The translations under genes were made by a program, and so were the position numbers. A model generated the notes under the pieces. The model had not been told where the DNA came from and ran no database searches. It saw only the letters and a program-made list of their open reading frames with translations. Shown here piece after piece: positions 44,326-55,400 of a stretch of 64,000 nt of DNA. Within the stretch, counting starts at the first letter, position 1, and each line of letters starts with the position of its first letter. Where the stretch lies: assembly GCA_003665825.1 (NCBI GenBank), contig QPFY01000009.1, positions 310,001 to 374,000 on the forward strand, given 5' to 3'. This DNA comes from Microbotryum silenes-acaulis. Taxonomy: Eukaryota; Basidiomycota; Microbotryomycetes; Microbotryales; Microbotryaceae.

Positions 44326-46665
44326 ATGTCACTGCTTTCTGATCTTGTACACCTCCGCACCATCGAGGTCACCCCACAACGCTCGAATCTCGACAACGTG
44401 TTAAGCCTCGCGTCGACCACTAGCGACAGCCGGCGATCCTCCCGCCGCACCGATCAAGCACAGTATATCTACTCCGGTCCGCTCCTACGCAACAGTCCAG
44501 TGTCAGTACTCGATGATGTGGTTGTTAAATGCAGTCTTGGACAGCTTGTGCGCAGCAACATCAACTTTAGCATGGATCTCCTGAAGGAGCTTTGTCGGGC
44601 GCACCACGTGGAAGGGTATTCCAGGAGGAATCCGCTTGCCAAAGAGCTATTCCTACAAGCGCTCCTTTGGCAGTGCGATCCGCACTGTAATGCTTGTTCA
44701 AATGGGTATGTTTTCAGAAGACAACAAGCGGCGAGTCCCGTGACTCCGCCACGTCGTCATTGCTTCTCCGACCACAGAGCATACGGATCAAAACCTGTTG
44801 ACGTGCTTCGAGCCTGACTGAACGAGGAAGTCCAGAAGAATCGCGAGAACGTCTCAGCAACTGACTCTAAATAAACGCTGCACAGACGTCCACCGCTGCT
44901 TCCCGAACCCGCACAAGAAGATCCCGGTAAAGTGACATCGCATTTTGCGCCAGCATCCGATCAGTTCAAGACCGAGAACCGTTCTGAATGGAATGATTAC
45001 TTCACCGACGCTCGTTCCCGTCTCTTCTGCTGCCTGGTGTGTTCCGAAAGAGTCTTCGGGCATAACGTACGATCGGTGCCTGAAGACGACATCAAGCGTG
45101 AGGAATCAGGGATTTGGAGGGGATTAACCAACTCTACACTACGGACGGACCTCCGACTTACGATTTTTCTGCTTGACGGGGCGCACTCATCCATCCCCGA
45201 AGTCTCCATCGACCGAGCGATTCAACCAATCAGATCGCGTACTCGCCCACGAACAACACGCTTCAGTGCTCACTCTGTCCAGACTGCTTCAAACGGTTGT
45301 TCCCTACCACAGGGCCACCGACTAAGCCCCCTCGGTCGTTGAGCAACGGATTTATCGCGCACTGGATCACGTCCCCGCTGATGTCCGAGATTGCTTCTCC
45401 AACGCGAGTCAGCTTGAGCACCTCGTCACTGCGCGCGCCAGAGCCTACAAGATCGTGTACAAGCTAACTCGTTTCGGATATCCCGAAAGCTCAACAGGAA
45501 CTCACGCGCGGAAACACCCTCATCTTCAGCCAAAACACCGCTTCGTTCACCGATGTACTGCCCATGTCAGTCGAGGAACTCGCTGACAGTGTTTGCGTTT
45601 TATTCTGCGGAGCCTAGGGAGCCCCAACCTTGCGGAGCTGGACAAGTGTCGACCCATGATCGTGAAGCAGAGTCGGATCCAAAAGATGCTCAGGTGGTTG
45701 ATCAACGAAAGCAAGAATTCGGCGCACTCTGCCGTCTCCTTTGATGGCGATGGCACAGCTCGTTCGACGCAGTTCCGGCCCGGGTGCGCTCAACCCGACC
45801 TCTCCAGCTTCTAGTACGGCGCTTTCAGCTTCCACTTCGACTTCGGTTTCCGTCTGGGTTGCTCCCCAAGTATCGGATCGACAAGTCGCGGATGGAGACT
45901 GTCTCGTGCCCGACGTAGTTTTGGCGAATGTGGTGACCGCAAAGACAGTGGAACCAACATCATCGCTCTTTGAAGGCTACGCAACAACGCATAACGACTC
46001 TAATGAACCAGTATTCGAACACGTCCATGTGCCGCCACCCCCTACCGACGAATCAATTCACTCATGGCTGCTCTTTGAGAACGCTCTCCGTTATCTCAAC
46101 CAGGACAAGCCACCTATGTCATTCCGACAGGCGACGCCCCTTTGTGGGAACCTTCGGACGAGCTCGTGCTCTCAAAGCTGTGGCCACACCTCGATCCATT
46201 TGGTCTCGTCGCTCTCTGTGTCGAGCGCGACCTCAAGATTTCTCTGGACGAGCAAGTCAACCATTTGCTTAATCTATACGACAGCGATTTCGATGCGACC
46301 CGTCTTTCCCATTCATCGTCTCGAACATGCTCCGCCGACGAGAAGTCTTTCGCCAACTCGCTTTTCGGGTCCCCAAAGAGAAGGTGGCTCGAATCGGAGC
46401 AGCACTGCTCGAAATCGACATGGATGTTGTGTCCGAAATGATCAAAAAAACCAAGGACACGAAAAGGTACAAGGCAACAACAGAAGCAGAGAAGCATATC
46501 AACCGTATTCTGGCGGAATTGCAAAGTGTCGGAGACAAACTTCACGGCACAACTGCGCAGATGCTCGACATGAGGAATGAGATCCGCGGATACGTCAACG
46601 TGTTCTGTATGTACATCCTCTTCGTCACCGTCAGCCCGGCAGATTTACACTCACTGTTGCGATGA
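44326..46665 (+). pseudogene. Decayed Helitron protein, N-terminal part (DUF6570 and Helitron-like N domains)
   Basis: Several frames on one strand read as pieces of a fungal Helitron polyprotein. First comes a Cys-His region (LLWQCDPHCNACSNG; then LFCCLVCSERVFG). A DUF6570-like block follows, with CSLCPDCFKRLFP, SNGFIAHW, GNTLIFSQN, DVLPMSVEELADSVCVLF and RIQKMLRWLINESKN. A Helitron_like_N block then has LSKLWPHLDPFGL, QVNHLLNL, MLRRREVFRQLAFRV and MRNEIRGYVNVF. These segments occur in the order known for Helitron proteins. Frame changes and a stop near 45343 break the chain. The rolling-circle HUH motif and the Pif1 helicase domain are not seen downstream, so the copy is truncated. Family calls are from memory of the motifs. 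Confidence 0.7.
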
Positions 46666-47759
46666 CGAGGTATCTCACAGCCTTGGGCGCATCAAGGACA
46701 ATTTTCTCGACCAAGCAGATACCGTTTAGGCCAACGACAAAAAGGCATCTAATCGTGGGTTGCAACGCTCTTCCCACTTTGAAAGATCTGTGGGGAAATA
46801 CTGACACTCCATGCCATTTGATTCCCATGTCTCTCAGCGGTGGACACATTCACCACGCCTAGCCAGGTCGCGCCCAAGTCGCTCCCGGAAGTCCCGATCT
46901 CTCAACGTCAACTGAAACCACTTCTTATAGCTGACTTCGGTGAACGCGCGATGTGGGTCCCCGGACCCCGGCGCTGACGGCCACATGCGAACACAAACTT
47001 GTCCAGACGCGGACTGTGACATGGGCGATATCGAGTGATCTCAACTTATGCATTTACACCCCGGCTCCGTCTGGCTCGATCTCGTTGTCTGCAATGTTCA
47101 TTAACGTTTGGCACATTTACACGCCTCATTCATGTGAACCGAACTGACTCGGGAACTCGGTGCTGCCTACCCGATCCATGGCACGTTCTTAGTAATACTA
47201 GCTGACGCTGTCAGTCGGTGTTACTCCGTCAGAGGTTCAGGGACCCGTCGCCCCCTACGGGGGCGCGTTAATTGAATAAAGCAAAGTCATTTTTTCGATT
47301 TTTATTTTTATTTTTGGGAAAATGCCAAAAAGCGCGTAGATTGAGTAGATTGCGCGCGCATGACCACGCTGCAGCGCGTGTAATGCCCCCTCTGTGCGCG
47401 GATACGGTGTCTAACAGCGAGCGAAACGCGCGTGGACCCCCAATAGGGGCCAAAAACATAGGTTTTTCCTGGAAAGCGCGCAACTCCGACGGATTCAGAG
47501 CGCGTTAGAGACCAAAAGTGCGTCCAAGGGATGCAAAGCTGTGAATGACGAGCGTATGAAGGCCCATCGGCGCGCAATTGCACGATTTTCGGCGCGCGCA
47601 CAAACGAATCGTAGCGCGCAAGTAGCCCGCGCGCGCAGATCCATTTGTTGCCCAAACGGCGGCCCTGCGCGCGCGCGCATGATTTTGAGTTTGTGCCTGA
47701 ATTTCGTCGCGATAGCGGTAGGCATATCACGTACAATGGACAGGTCGCGAGCTTTGCTG
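46666..47759. other. Repeat-derived non-coding sequence
   Basis: No gene was found. It contains a GC hairpin at 47249-47265, an AT-rich stretch just after it (47270-47325), and then a block dense in GCGCGC (about 47335-47690) that may belong to the neighbouring gypsy remnant. Confidence 0.4.
47249..47265. repeat. 7-bp GC hairpin with 3-nt loop
   Basis: CGCCCCC, loop TAC, GGGGGCG. It lies about 580 bp after the last Helitron-like coding motif. A short GC hairpin near the 3' end is typical of Helitrons, but the CTRR terminus was not found next to it. Confidence 0.6.
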
Positions 47760-48175
47760 TCATGGCGCTTCTTGAGGTACGCTTGAATCGCAGGCACGTG
47801 TTTGTTGAAGTCGTCGTGGGTTTCTTTGATGAACCACTTCCAACTTTGTGTTGGAATCCTCAACGAGGAACTTGTGAATTGGCGAGTTGACGATAATAAC
47901 GGTGATGTGTGACAGGACTTTAGTGATAGTCATTTCTAGGCTCAATGAGGAAGACAGGCACTGTGTTTCAACAATGCGCATGGGCCAGAGAGATTCGTCT
48001 GACTCACGGTGTTGTTGTATCTGAGAAGCGTGGAAGCGCGGTGAGATGCGTCGGGACTCGGAGAGTAGGCGAGCTGGGATGTCGAGAACGTAAGTCGAGC
48101 TGTAGTCTAGGCATTTATAGGGCCCCATGAACAAGTGCCACCATTCTCTGGCACTGAAGGGAGCATTTTTCAAGT
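47760..48175 (-). pseudogene. Ty3/gypsy pol 3' remnant
   Basis: The minus-strand frame shows the post-integrase segment typical of Ty3/gypsy elements: WWHLFMGPYKCLDYSSTYVL, DIPARLL, RRISPRFHASQIQQH. A degenerate chromodomain-like part may follow (HKFLVE; another frame has KWFIKETHDDFNKHVPAIQA). No LTR, RT or integrase core was found nearby. Confidence 0.6.
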
Positions 48176-48803
48176 CTTTGGTGGAAACCCAGAAGTACTT
48201 CCCAACTACTAGGGCTCGGAGGTTACCCTTTCATATCCCCAGATCTCTCTTTTCTCATCCTTCACTGGACCCCACTCTCCTCACCCGACCAACGACTGGT
48301 CTTGGGGCTGTCTATTCAAGTACTCCCGAGGAACCCGCCTTTACTTACGCTTACTGCCCGCTGAGTAATCTGGGCTCCTTACAACTGTCCCCTCCAGTTT
48401 CACCCAATGGCGACCTGACCACCCCTGTTCCAGTCCCATCCTCTACGCCCGGTCCCAGCGCAGCAAACATGTCGTCCCGAGCGGATATTTCCCTCCGAGT
48501 CCTCGCCTTTATCGGCCCCTATTAAGGACGTGACTCATTTGGAACATGTTTTGGCGGCTCACGAGACTTGGGCTAAACTGTTTGGGAAGGCGTTTCTTCA
48601 AAGTCTGACTTGGGGGTCGATTCAGGAGTACGATCCGACGTTCACGAACAAGATGGGTTGAGACAGGTGAGGGGCGGGGGAGTATGGCACCACGATTTAG
48701 TACATACAAGTTTATACTACGCAGTGCATTGGGGGAACACTTTGACTCTGCCCTGTTCCAAGGCACACTCTTCATCAAAATTCGCTTCTCTCGATTTATC
48801 GCA
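48176..48803. other. Non-coding or repeat-derived sequence
   Basis: A + strand frame (48127-48525) continues in another frame to about 48660 with KDVTHLEHVLAAHETWAKLF, which might be a retrotransposon gag fragment. Support is weak. The 3' UTR of the PPR-like gene lies at the right end. Confidence 0.3.
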
Positions 48804-51800
48804 CTACTGCGTCCGCTCTTTCCCCTCCCCTTTCCCCTTCAACCCCTTCTTCCTCGGCCTCTCCTCCTCAATCCTCTTCGCCTCCTGCCTCGCCTCCTTA
48901 TAAGCCTTCACGACCCCCTGAATCTTTTTCAGCCCTTCCATATCTTCGACATTCCTAAACCTCAAATACAACAACTTGACATCCTCGGCCAACAAATGAG
49001 GGGAGAGATCGTGCCTCGTTGCAGGATGGGTCGTTTCGGGGAATTGGAGGGAGGAGAGTTGGATCTTGTTTGGGTTGGGAGGGAGGGAGTGTCGTTGGTG
49101 TGCTCTGGAACGCGCGGAGGCGACGAGAGCTAGGGGTGGGTAGGTCGATATGAAATGTTGTAAGAGGTCTAAACCCTCGACGTGCTTGAACGATCTGGAG
49201 TGATCGACACGAAATATCAGTACATGACCCGAACGACCACTTTTGTTCGTTTAGAAAAAAAAGCCCACCTAGCTAAAACGCGAATCATACTCCCCCACAT
49301 AAGGGAGATATTCCTCCCACTCAATCGCTCCTGATCCTCCTCGGACCAAACCTTCCATTCCTCCCACACCTTCCTCGCCATTTCCAATCCGACCTCTCTC
49401 TTCTTCGCCGTTTCACATCGCTTGATCATTACTTCGAACGTATAGCCGTTCTTGTCGACGCCTGTGGACGGTCCATAGGCCGAGTTGAAGAAGTCGACCG
49501 AGGCTGGGAGGGGAGCATGAGCTGTGAGCAGTTCAAGATACGAGTTGAGGAGGAACGCCGTGGGTCGAACATCGGGGAAGGACGAAGGTGTTGATCGAGG
49601 TGATGCAGAGAGCCCGAGAACGCTAGGATCAACAATTTGGAGCAACAGGGTTTGGGCTTCGAGGACGAGCTCATCTGGCGTAGTTGGGATCGGGCCGGGG
49701 TAGAAAAGGGACGATTCGCCAAGGAGTTCGATCACGTTCGAGTCCTCGAGGGGTTGCTCTTCTGCTGCAGTTGCGGTGGGTTGCGTGTCGACCTTGGGTG
49801 TCTCGTCGATCACTTTGTTCGGTCCAACGTCGGCATTGATGATAATCGACTCCTTACCCATCTCCTCACTCGCCACTGCAGCCCGCTTTGATCCCCCAAT
49901 AGCGATCCCTCTCTTCTCCTTGACCTCCGGTTCATACCCTTTATAACTCCTAAACACCAACGCCAACGTATCCGCGTTAGGCCTACACTCCCCCCCAATC
50001 TGCACCATCTTAACCAACACCCATCTACTCCTCAACAAATCCCCCTGTCTCCTCGCCCCCTCCAAAATCGCATGGAACGTCCCTCGGTTAGGAAGCAAGT
50101 TGTCGTCCAACATCTTCTTGAGGTAGCGCAACGCCTCAAAGTAAGATGGTTGACTACCTTCTCTTGCGCAGGATCGGATGAGGGCATTGTAAGTCGTGGG
50201 TGTAGGAGCGATCAAGTTCGTTTCCGTCATCTCGAGGAAGAGGTCTACGGCGCGTTCAGGGGAAGGGTAAGCGCCTCGCGAACAAGCGGCGATCATGGTG
50301 TTGTAGAGATCGACGTCGGGGATGGGGTGAGCGACGAGTCGACAGTGGGCGTAGAGGTCCCATCCTCGTGCGATGAGATGGGGTGGTGAGAGGGGTGAGA
50401 GGAGTCGGTTGATGAGGAGTGTGTATGTTGCGAGTAAGGGGGTGTAGTTGGAGGCTTCGAGCGAGTGGAGATGTTGGATTGCGAGCTCGGGGTGGGAGGG
50501 GGCAAGGGAGGCGAGTAGGTGGTGGTGCGACTCGAGTGAAAATGGAAGTGAGCCTGCGCGGAGGATATCATCAGTTCGTGGGTTAGTTGCGGGGTAGGTG
50601 AGCTCGAATGACTCACGCTCTTTAGCGAAGTTGGCCAGTTCGAGGGCATCGCGCGGCCTACGCTCGGCGGCGAAGAGGCTCATCAACTCGTTCATCGCTC
50701 GTGCGTCGTGTTGAGGTGCCATGCGTTGCATCAGGATTAATCCACGCTTGACGCTTTCTAGGTCTTGGCTCTGGGCCTGTAAAAGATCACGTCATAGATT
50801 CAATCGGCTGCTCAATGTGGATTTCGAGGGAGTACTCACGGCAGTGAAGATCAGATCAGTCCATTCCGATTGGTGTATCAACCCTTTCGAAGGTTGAACA
50901 TGATCGAGATCTATGGCGGTGCTCGGGAGTGAAGCGACTTCGCCGACGTGCAACAAAGACTCCAGTCGATCGAGCAGGACTTGTGAGGCCGATTTTGGGA
51001 TCTCAACGAGCTCCTGTGCTCCCTCTCGCGCGTTCTCCTCCGGTTCTCGCGGTAAGCCCATTTCGCTGCGCTTTCGTCTGAGCTTCTCCGCCAAGTCGGA
51101 GATTATGGTAGATGCAGAATCGTGATCTGTTTCGGGCGCGTCCACCTCCTCGTCGGCCTCGAAGGCTTCCAACCGCTCCGCAAGGTTCAGCAATCCTTGG
51201 GCTCTATCCCTCGCAGGATCATACAAGAGCAATTGGGGTGGCTTGGGAGCTGCGATGGCCGGACGAGTTTCCGGTGGGGGTAAGAGTTGTTCGGGTGTGG
51301 CTGTTATGAGTTGTTGGTATATCGATTCGAGTTCAGCTTCTTCGAGTGGGGGTAGGTCGGAGGTCCATTCCTGATGAGAGTCGAGGGAGGGGGCGCGGCG
51401 AGAGAATACATAGCATGGGTCAGCGCTTGCGCGAGCTCTTTCGCGTTGTAAAAGTACGCACATCAACCTGCGCCCTCTTTTGCTCTCTCTCCTGCAACCT
51501 CTGGATCTCATTCTCCCTGCGCTTCTTCTCCTTGTCGACGAGCACCAGACTACGCTTGGCCCTGATCGCTCGTTTCTGAGCAAGCTTGTCGAGTTGTTGC
51601 GTCGATTTCTTTTCGTACTTTTGCGAGGGCTGGGATGTTGAGAAAAGCTGGGAGGAGGGACCGATGGTGAGGCGTGGGGAGGGGACGAGGCAACGACATG
51701 GAGATAAAGCTGCGGCTGCTCGAGTGGATGGCTTCGACGTCGTCGTCGATGGAGTCGGACCGACGACGTGGAGCAGACGTCGACATGTCCTCCACAGCAT
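48804..51800 (-). CDS. Pentatricopeptide-repeat-like protein, probably mitochondrial
   Basis: A multi-exon minus-strand gene. The N-terminus is Arg/Ser/Thr-rich and acid-poor (MLWRTCRRLLHVVGPTPSTT), as in mitochondrial presequences, then comes a charged coiled-coil-like stretch (QQLDKLAQKRAIRAKRSL…). The central exon (about 50553 down to the intron near 49270) holds PPR-type helical pairs: LYNTMIAACSRG, TYNALIRSCAREG, TFHAILEGARRQGD, and later YTFEVMIKRCETAKK. Such proteins bind organellar RNA for processing or translation. Clear introns lie at 50616-50557 and just upstream of 49200; the first intron donor near 51460 is uncertain. A further in-frame ATG exists at 51953; 51800 was preferred because it opens the presequence. 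The C-terminus is Lys/Glu-rich. Confidence 0.72.
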
Positions 51801-52408
51801 CGTGGAAAGTGAACGTCTCGAGACAATATCCTGAACCGAGTTGCGATAATTGGTGCGGGTGAGATCCAACCAGCGACGCGTAGAGGAAGGAGCAGGGATG
51901 ACGACGAACGACGGCCGCTCCCGTGCGAAGCGCGTGCGAAGGTCGGCCAGCAACGGTGTGCGATGATTAGCGCGGCATTTGTAACTCGCGCGCCGAGATT
52001 ACTAATGGTCGCCGAGCGCGCCTTACTGCTCGCCGTGCCTGGACCGTCACCCTCGTCTCAGCTTCCCATCGACGATCGGGTGTACAACGCTCGCTCACGC
52101 GCCTTCGTCGCCGAGGTGGGCCAAGTCAGGTAATTGACGACGACGACGGCAGTGCAGCTCCTCATCCCCACTGCTCCCAGCTCAGGCTTACGTGGTCACC
52201 CGTCGAGCGCCATCTGGGCTTTAGTTCGCCCTCTTGTTTGGAGCATACATCCAGCCCAGCTCAGTTCAGCCCAGCTCAGTTCAGCCCAGGCCAAGGTGAG
52301 TCACACGTCGCACCCACCCCGGTCGCCCTCCCCTACGCGATCCAGCTGTACTAACTCAACGAGTTATACCCTGTCAGTCAGTATACGCAGCAGGGTGGTC
52401 CAGTCACC
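51801..52408. promoter_or_regulatory. Divergent promoter, PPR-like gene / SET3
   Basis: About 600 bp with no recognised gene. It has a short direct repeat of AGCCCAGCTCAGTTC units at about 52250-52290, just upstream of the SET3 start. Confidence 0.45.
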
Positions 52409-55400
52409 ATGTCGGCGTTGGATCTCTTGTCGCAAGCCGCCTTTCTGCGCCAGGACGACGCTCCTGAGCCGGCACCTCCCACCCTCGAAGCGCCTACATC
52501 AACGGCACACGACGCCTCAAACACCCACGTACAACTCGAGGTTGTAGATTCCAGCACCGGCGACATTCAACTCGACCCAGCCCTGCTTGATGTGGTCGCA
52601 CGCACGGGCTCACCTCAGTCATACCCCTCGGACTCGGACTCGTCGTCTCTGGTATCGACCGTCCCTGCCAACGCCGCGTCGATACCACCACCTCCACACC
52701 CGCCCTTGCTCGACCATGTCGTCGCCTCACCTCAAGCCTCGGCATCGACGGCAGCCACAGCCGCATCGCAGCGCTCGTTCGACATCTGGGGCTTCCCTTC
52801 GAGCTCGAGCTCCCACCGCAGCTCTGCATCATGGCTCCCCTCCGACCCCAATCCATCCCAATCGACACTAGGCAAACGATCTCGGGCACGCACCTCCAAC
52901 GCGTCCGATGCTTCCGACTCGCCCTTTGCCAATTCGTCCATCGGGCCCTCCGCAAGAAAACGGACCTCATCCTCGTCGTTCGCTGGCTATGGACAAGCAG
53001 CCGTCGCCGCCTCCTCCTCTACGGGGATGCAACTCTTTACCGACAGTTCCGGACAGGCCAGTTTGACATCCTTGTTGGGTGGCCCGATAGGAGCCAGTGC
53101 CACTTTGCCCATGTTGCCCCCGCTTCCGACGCTACCTCAGAAAAACCCGACCCCGCCGACGAACAAATTCCCTTCCAACAAGGTCGTCTTGCCCAACCCT
53201 GCTGCTCTCGGCGGCACCAAGCGGTCCAAACGACCCCCAAGTTGGGCCGTCAACGAAGACAGTGGCCGTCAGTCGTCACGCAGTGGTTTTGAGACCGCTT
53301 CGGGGTCAAGCTAACGACTCACTCCTTACATGCGTGTGTCCCACAGTGATTCGTTGCGTTTGCCCCTATACTGCCGACGATGGCTTCACGATCCAATGCG
53401 ACACTTGCAACGTATGGCAACACGCCGCATGCGTCATCATTTCGATGGATGACGTTCCCGAAGAGTACCGATGCGAGCGATGCGACCCCCTCGGCGCTGA
53501 ATCCAGAGGCGTCGATCGAGCCAAAGCCCAAGAAGGGATGAGGAAGCGATTGGAGACGCTGGAGAACGAGGCCCAGAACCCTTCGGCTGCTATTGCGAAT
53601 GCACCTGCTGGGAGTGATGGAGTTGGAGGAGGTGGCCGAGGAAGGGGTGGACATCGAGGTGGAAGGAGGGTCTCGATGGATCCTTCGAGAGCGCCCTCGG
53701 GCATCAACGCCTTGTTGAACTCGTTGACGGCCATGACACCTAGCGAACAAATCCTCGACGAGTTCTTTGGGTCCAAAGAGGCGTTGCCGCCTTTACCGGC
53801 GATGACAAAGGAGGAGGCGTCGAAACCTATTTTCGCGGTGGTCACACCAGCTGCAGCACCGACGGCGGCAACGATTGGCGGTGGAGGGGGTGGACGAGGC
53901 AAGCCTCGAAGATCGGGAGGTTCAATGCATTCCATACCTCCCGCACCAACCGGTACAAACGCAACGAGAGATGCTTCGATGGGGATGTACGAGCCCAACG
54001 TCGCTGCGTCCATGACCGACGGCGCCTCTGCTCCTGTTGGCCCTTCGACCTCTCGACCACCCAGAGCAGCGGCCATGGCTGCAGCTTCAGCGACGCCCTC
54101 GATCCCCAGCATCCCAGGGCAGGTGCCTCGCGATGCGATCGGTCGAAAACGGCGTCAGATGAAGCAATCCGGCTTGAACTCGGCATCGGGAACACCAATA
54201 GGTAGTTCGACGCGAGGACCTCGAGCCTCAGCAGGATCGACCCCGTACGTCTCGGCACCACCTACCCCAGGCGTCTTGTCCGGCCCGAATGGAGGTTATT
54301 TCGGCGAACCGTTCTCGTACGTTGATGGGAGTTCGATCGTCACTCCTCGACCCTCGACGGCGAACGGAACCAAGACGCCGGCTGCTAATTCAGACGACGA
54401 GGATTTCCTTTCCTCGACGGGAGGGAAAGGAGAGGAGAACCGATACGAGGCATGGCGATACGAATACACGCCCATCGAAAGAGATTTGATCAGGGATGAT
54501 ACGTTGGTGCAAAGGCTGCAAGAGATCCTCGCTCTTGACGTCACGATGATGGATGGGTCCGAGGAACTTGAAACCGTTCCGGAGGAGCTTCGGCCCCAAC
54601 TGGAGATGTTGCGTGAAAGGCAGGAGGCGAGTCGACCGCGGCATAGGCCTAACTCTAAAGATCCGCTCGTACCGTTGCTCTACGATCCGACCCCTTTCGT
54701 CGTCTTGGATGAACTGCCCGATCCGTCTTCAGTCGCCGTCAAGGTCTTACCTCCCAGCTCGTTCCATCTTAATCCACCCGCCGTCGCAGCGTACGCTACA
54801 ACCTCGTCGCAAACGCCTACATGTCCTTACCCACGCCCAACGATGCACGGCCTCTTCGCCGTCAACGCCATCTCTTCCGGCTCCTTCATCGCCCCTATCC
54901 GAGGCCAAATCGTTTCCGTCGATCAGTACCGCAGCGACCCCATCAATCAATACGACACCTTGGGCGTACCGAAACAAGGTGTACGGTGCTTACCTTATCC
55001 CTGGAGTTTGGCGATCGACTCGAGGATGTTCGGTAACGAAATTCGCTTCGCGAGGAGTGGGTGTCATCCGAATGCGGTCGTACAAGCAATCAAGATCGTA
55101 CCCGCACCGAATACTGGTGGACCGATGCAGCCTGGGTCACCTTCAGCGACGACGACGAATGGCGATTCCAAAGCGGGAGCCGAAGAAACCGCCGCAGCTT
55201 CGAACGGTATCGGTAGATCGACGCGAGCATCGACGCCTTGGACGGACCAAAAGAGATGCAGCGACCTCTCGACGACGCTCATCTTTGGTATCTTCGCGAC
55301 CGCCGACATTGGCCGACGTGAAGAGATTGTCCTCCCGTGGGATTGGGACGATTCGCATATCGTACACGCTCTACCTCCTCTCATGTCAGCCCCTCTCCTC

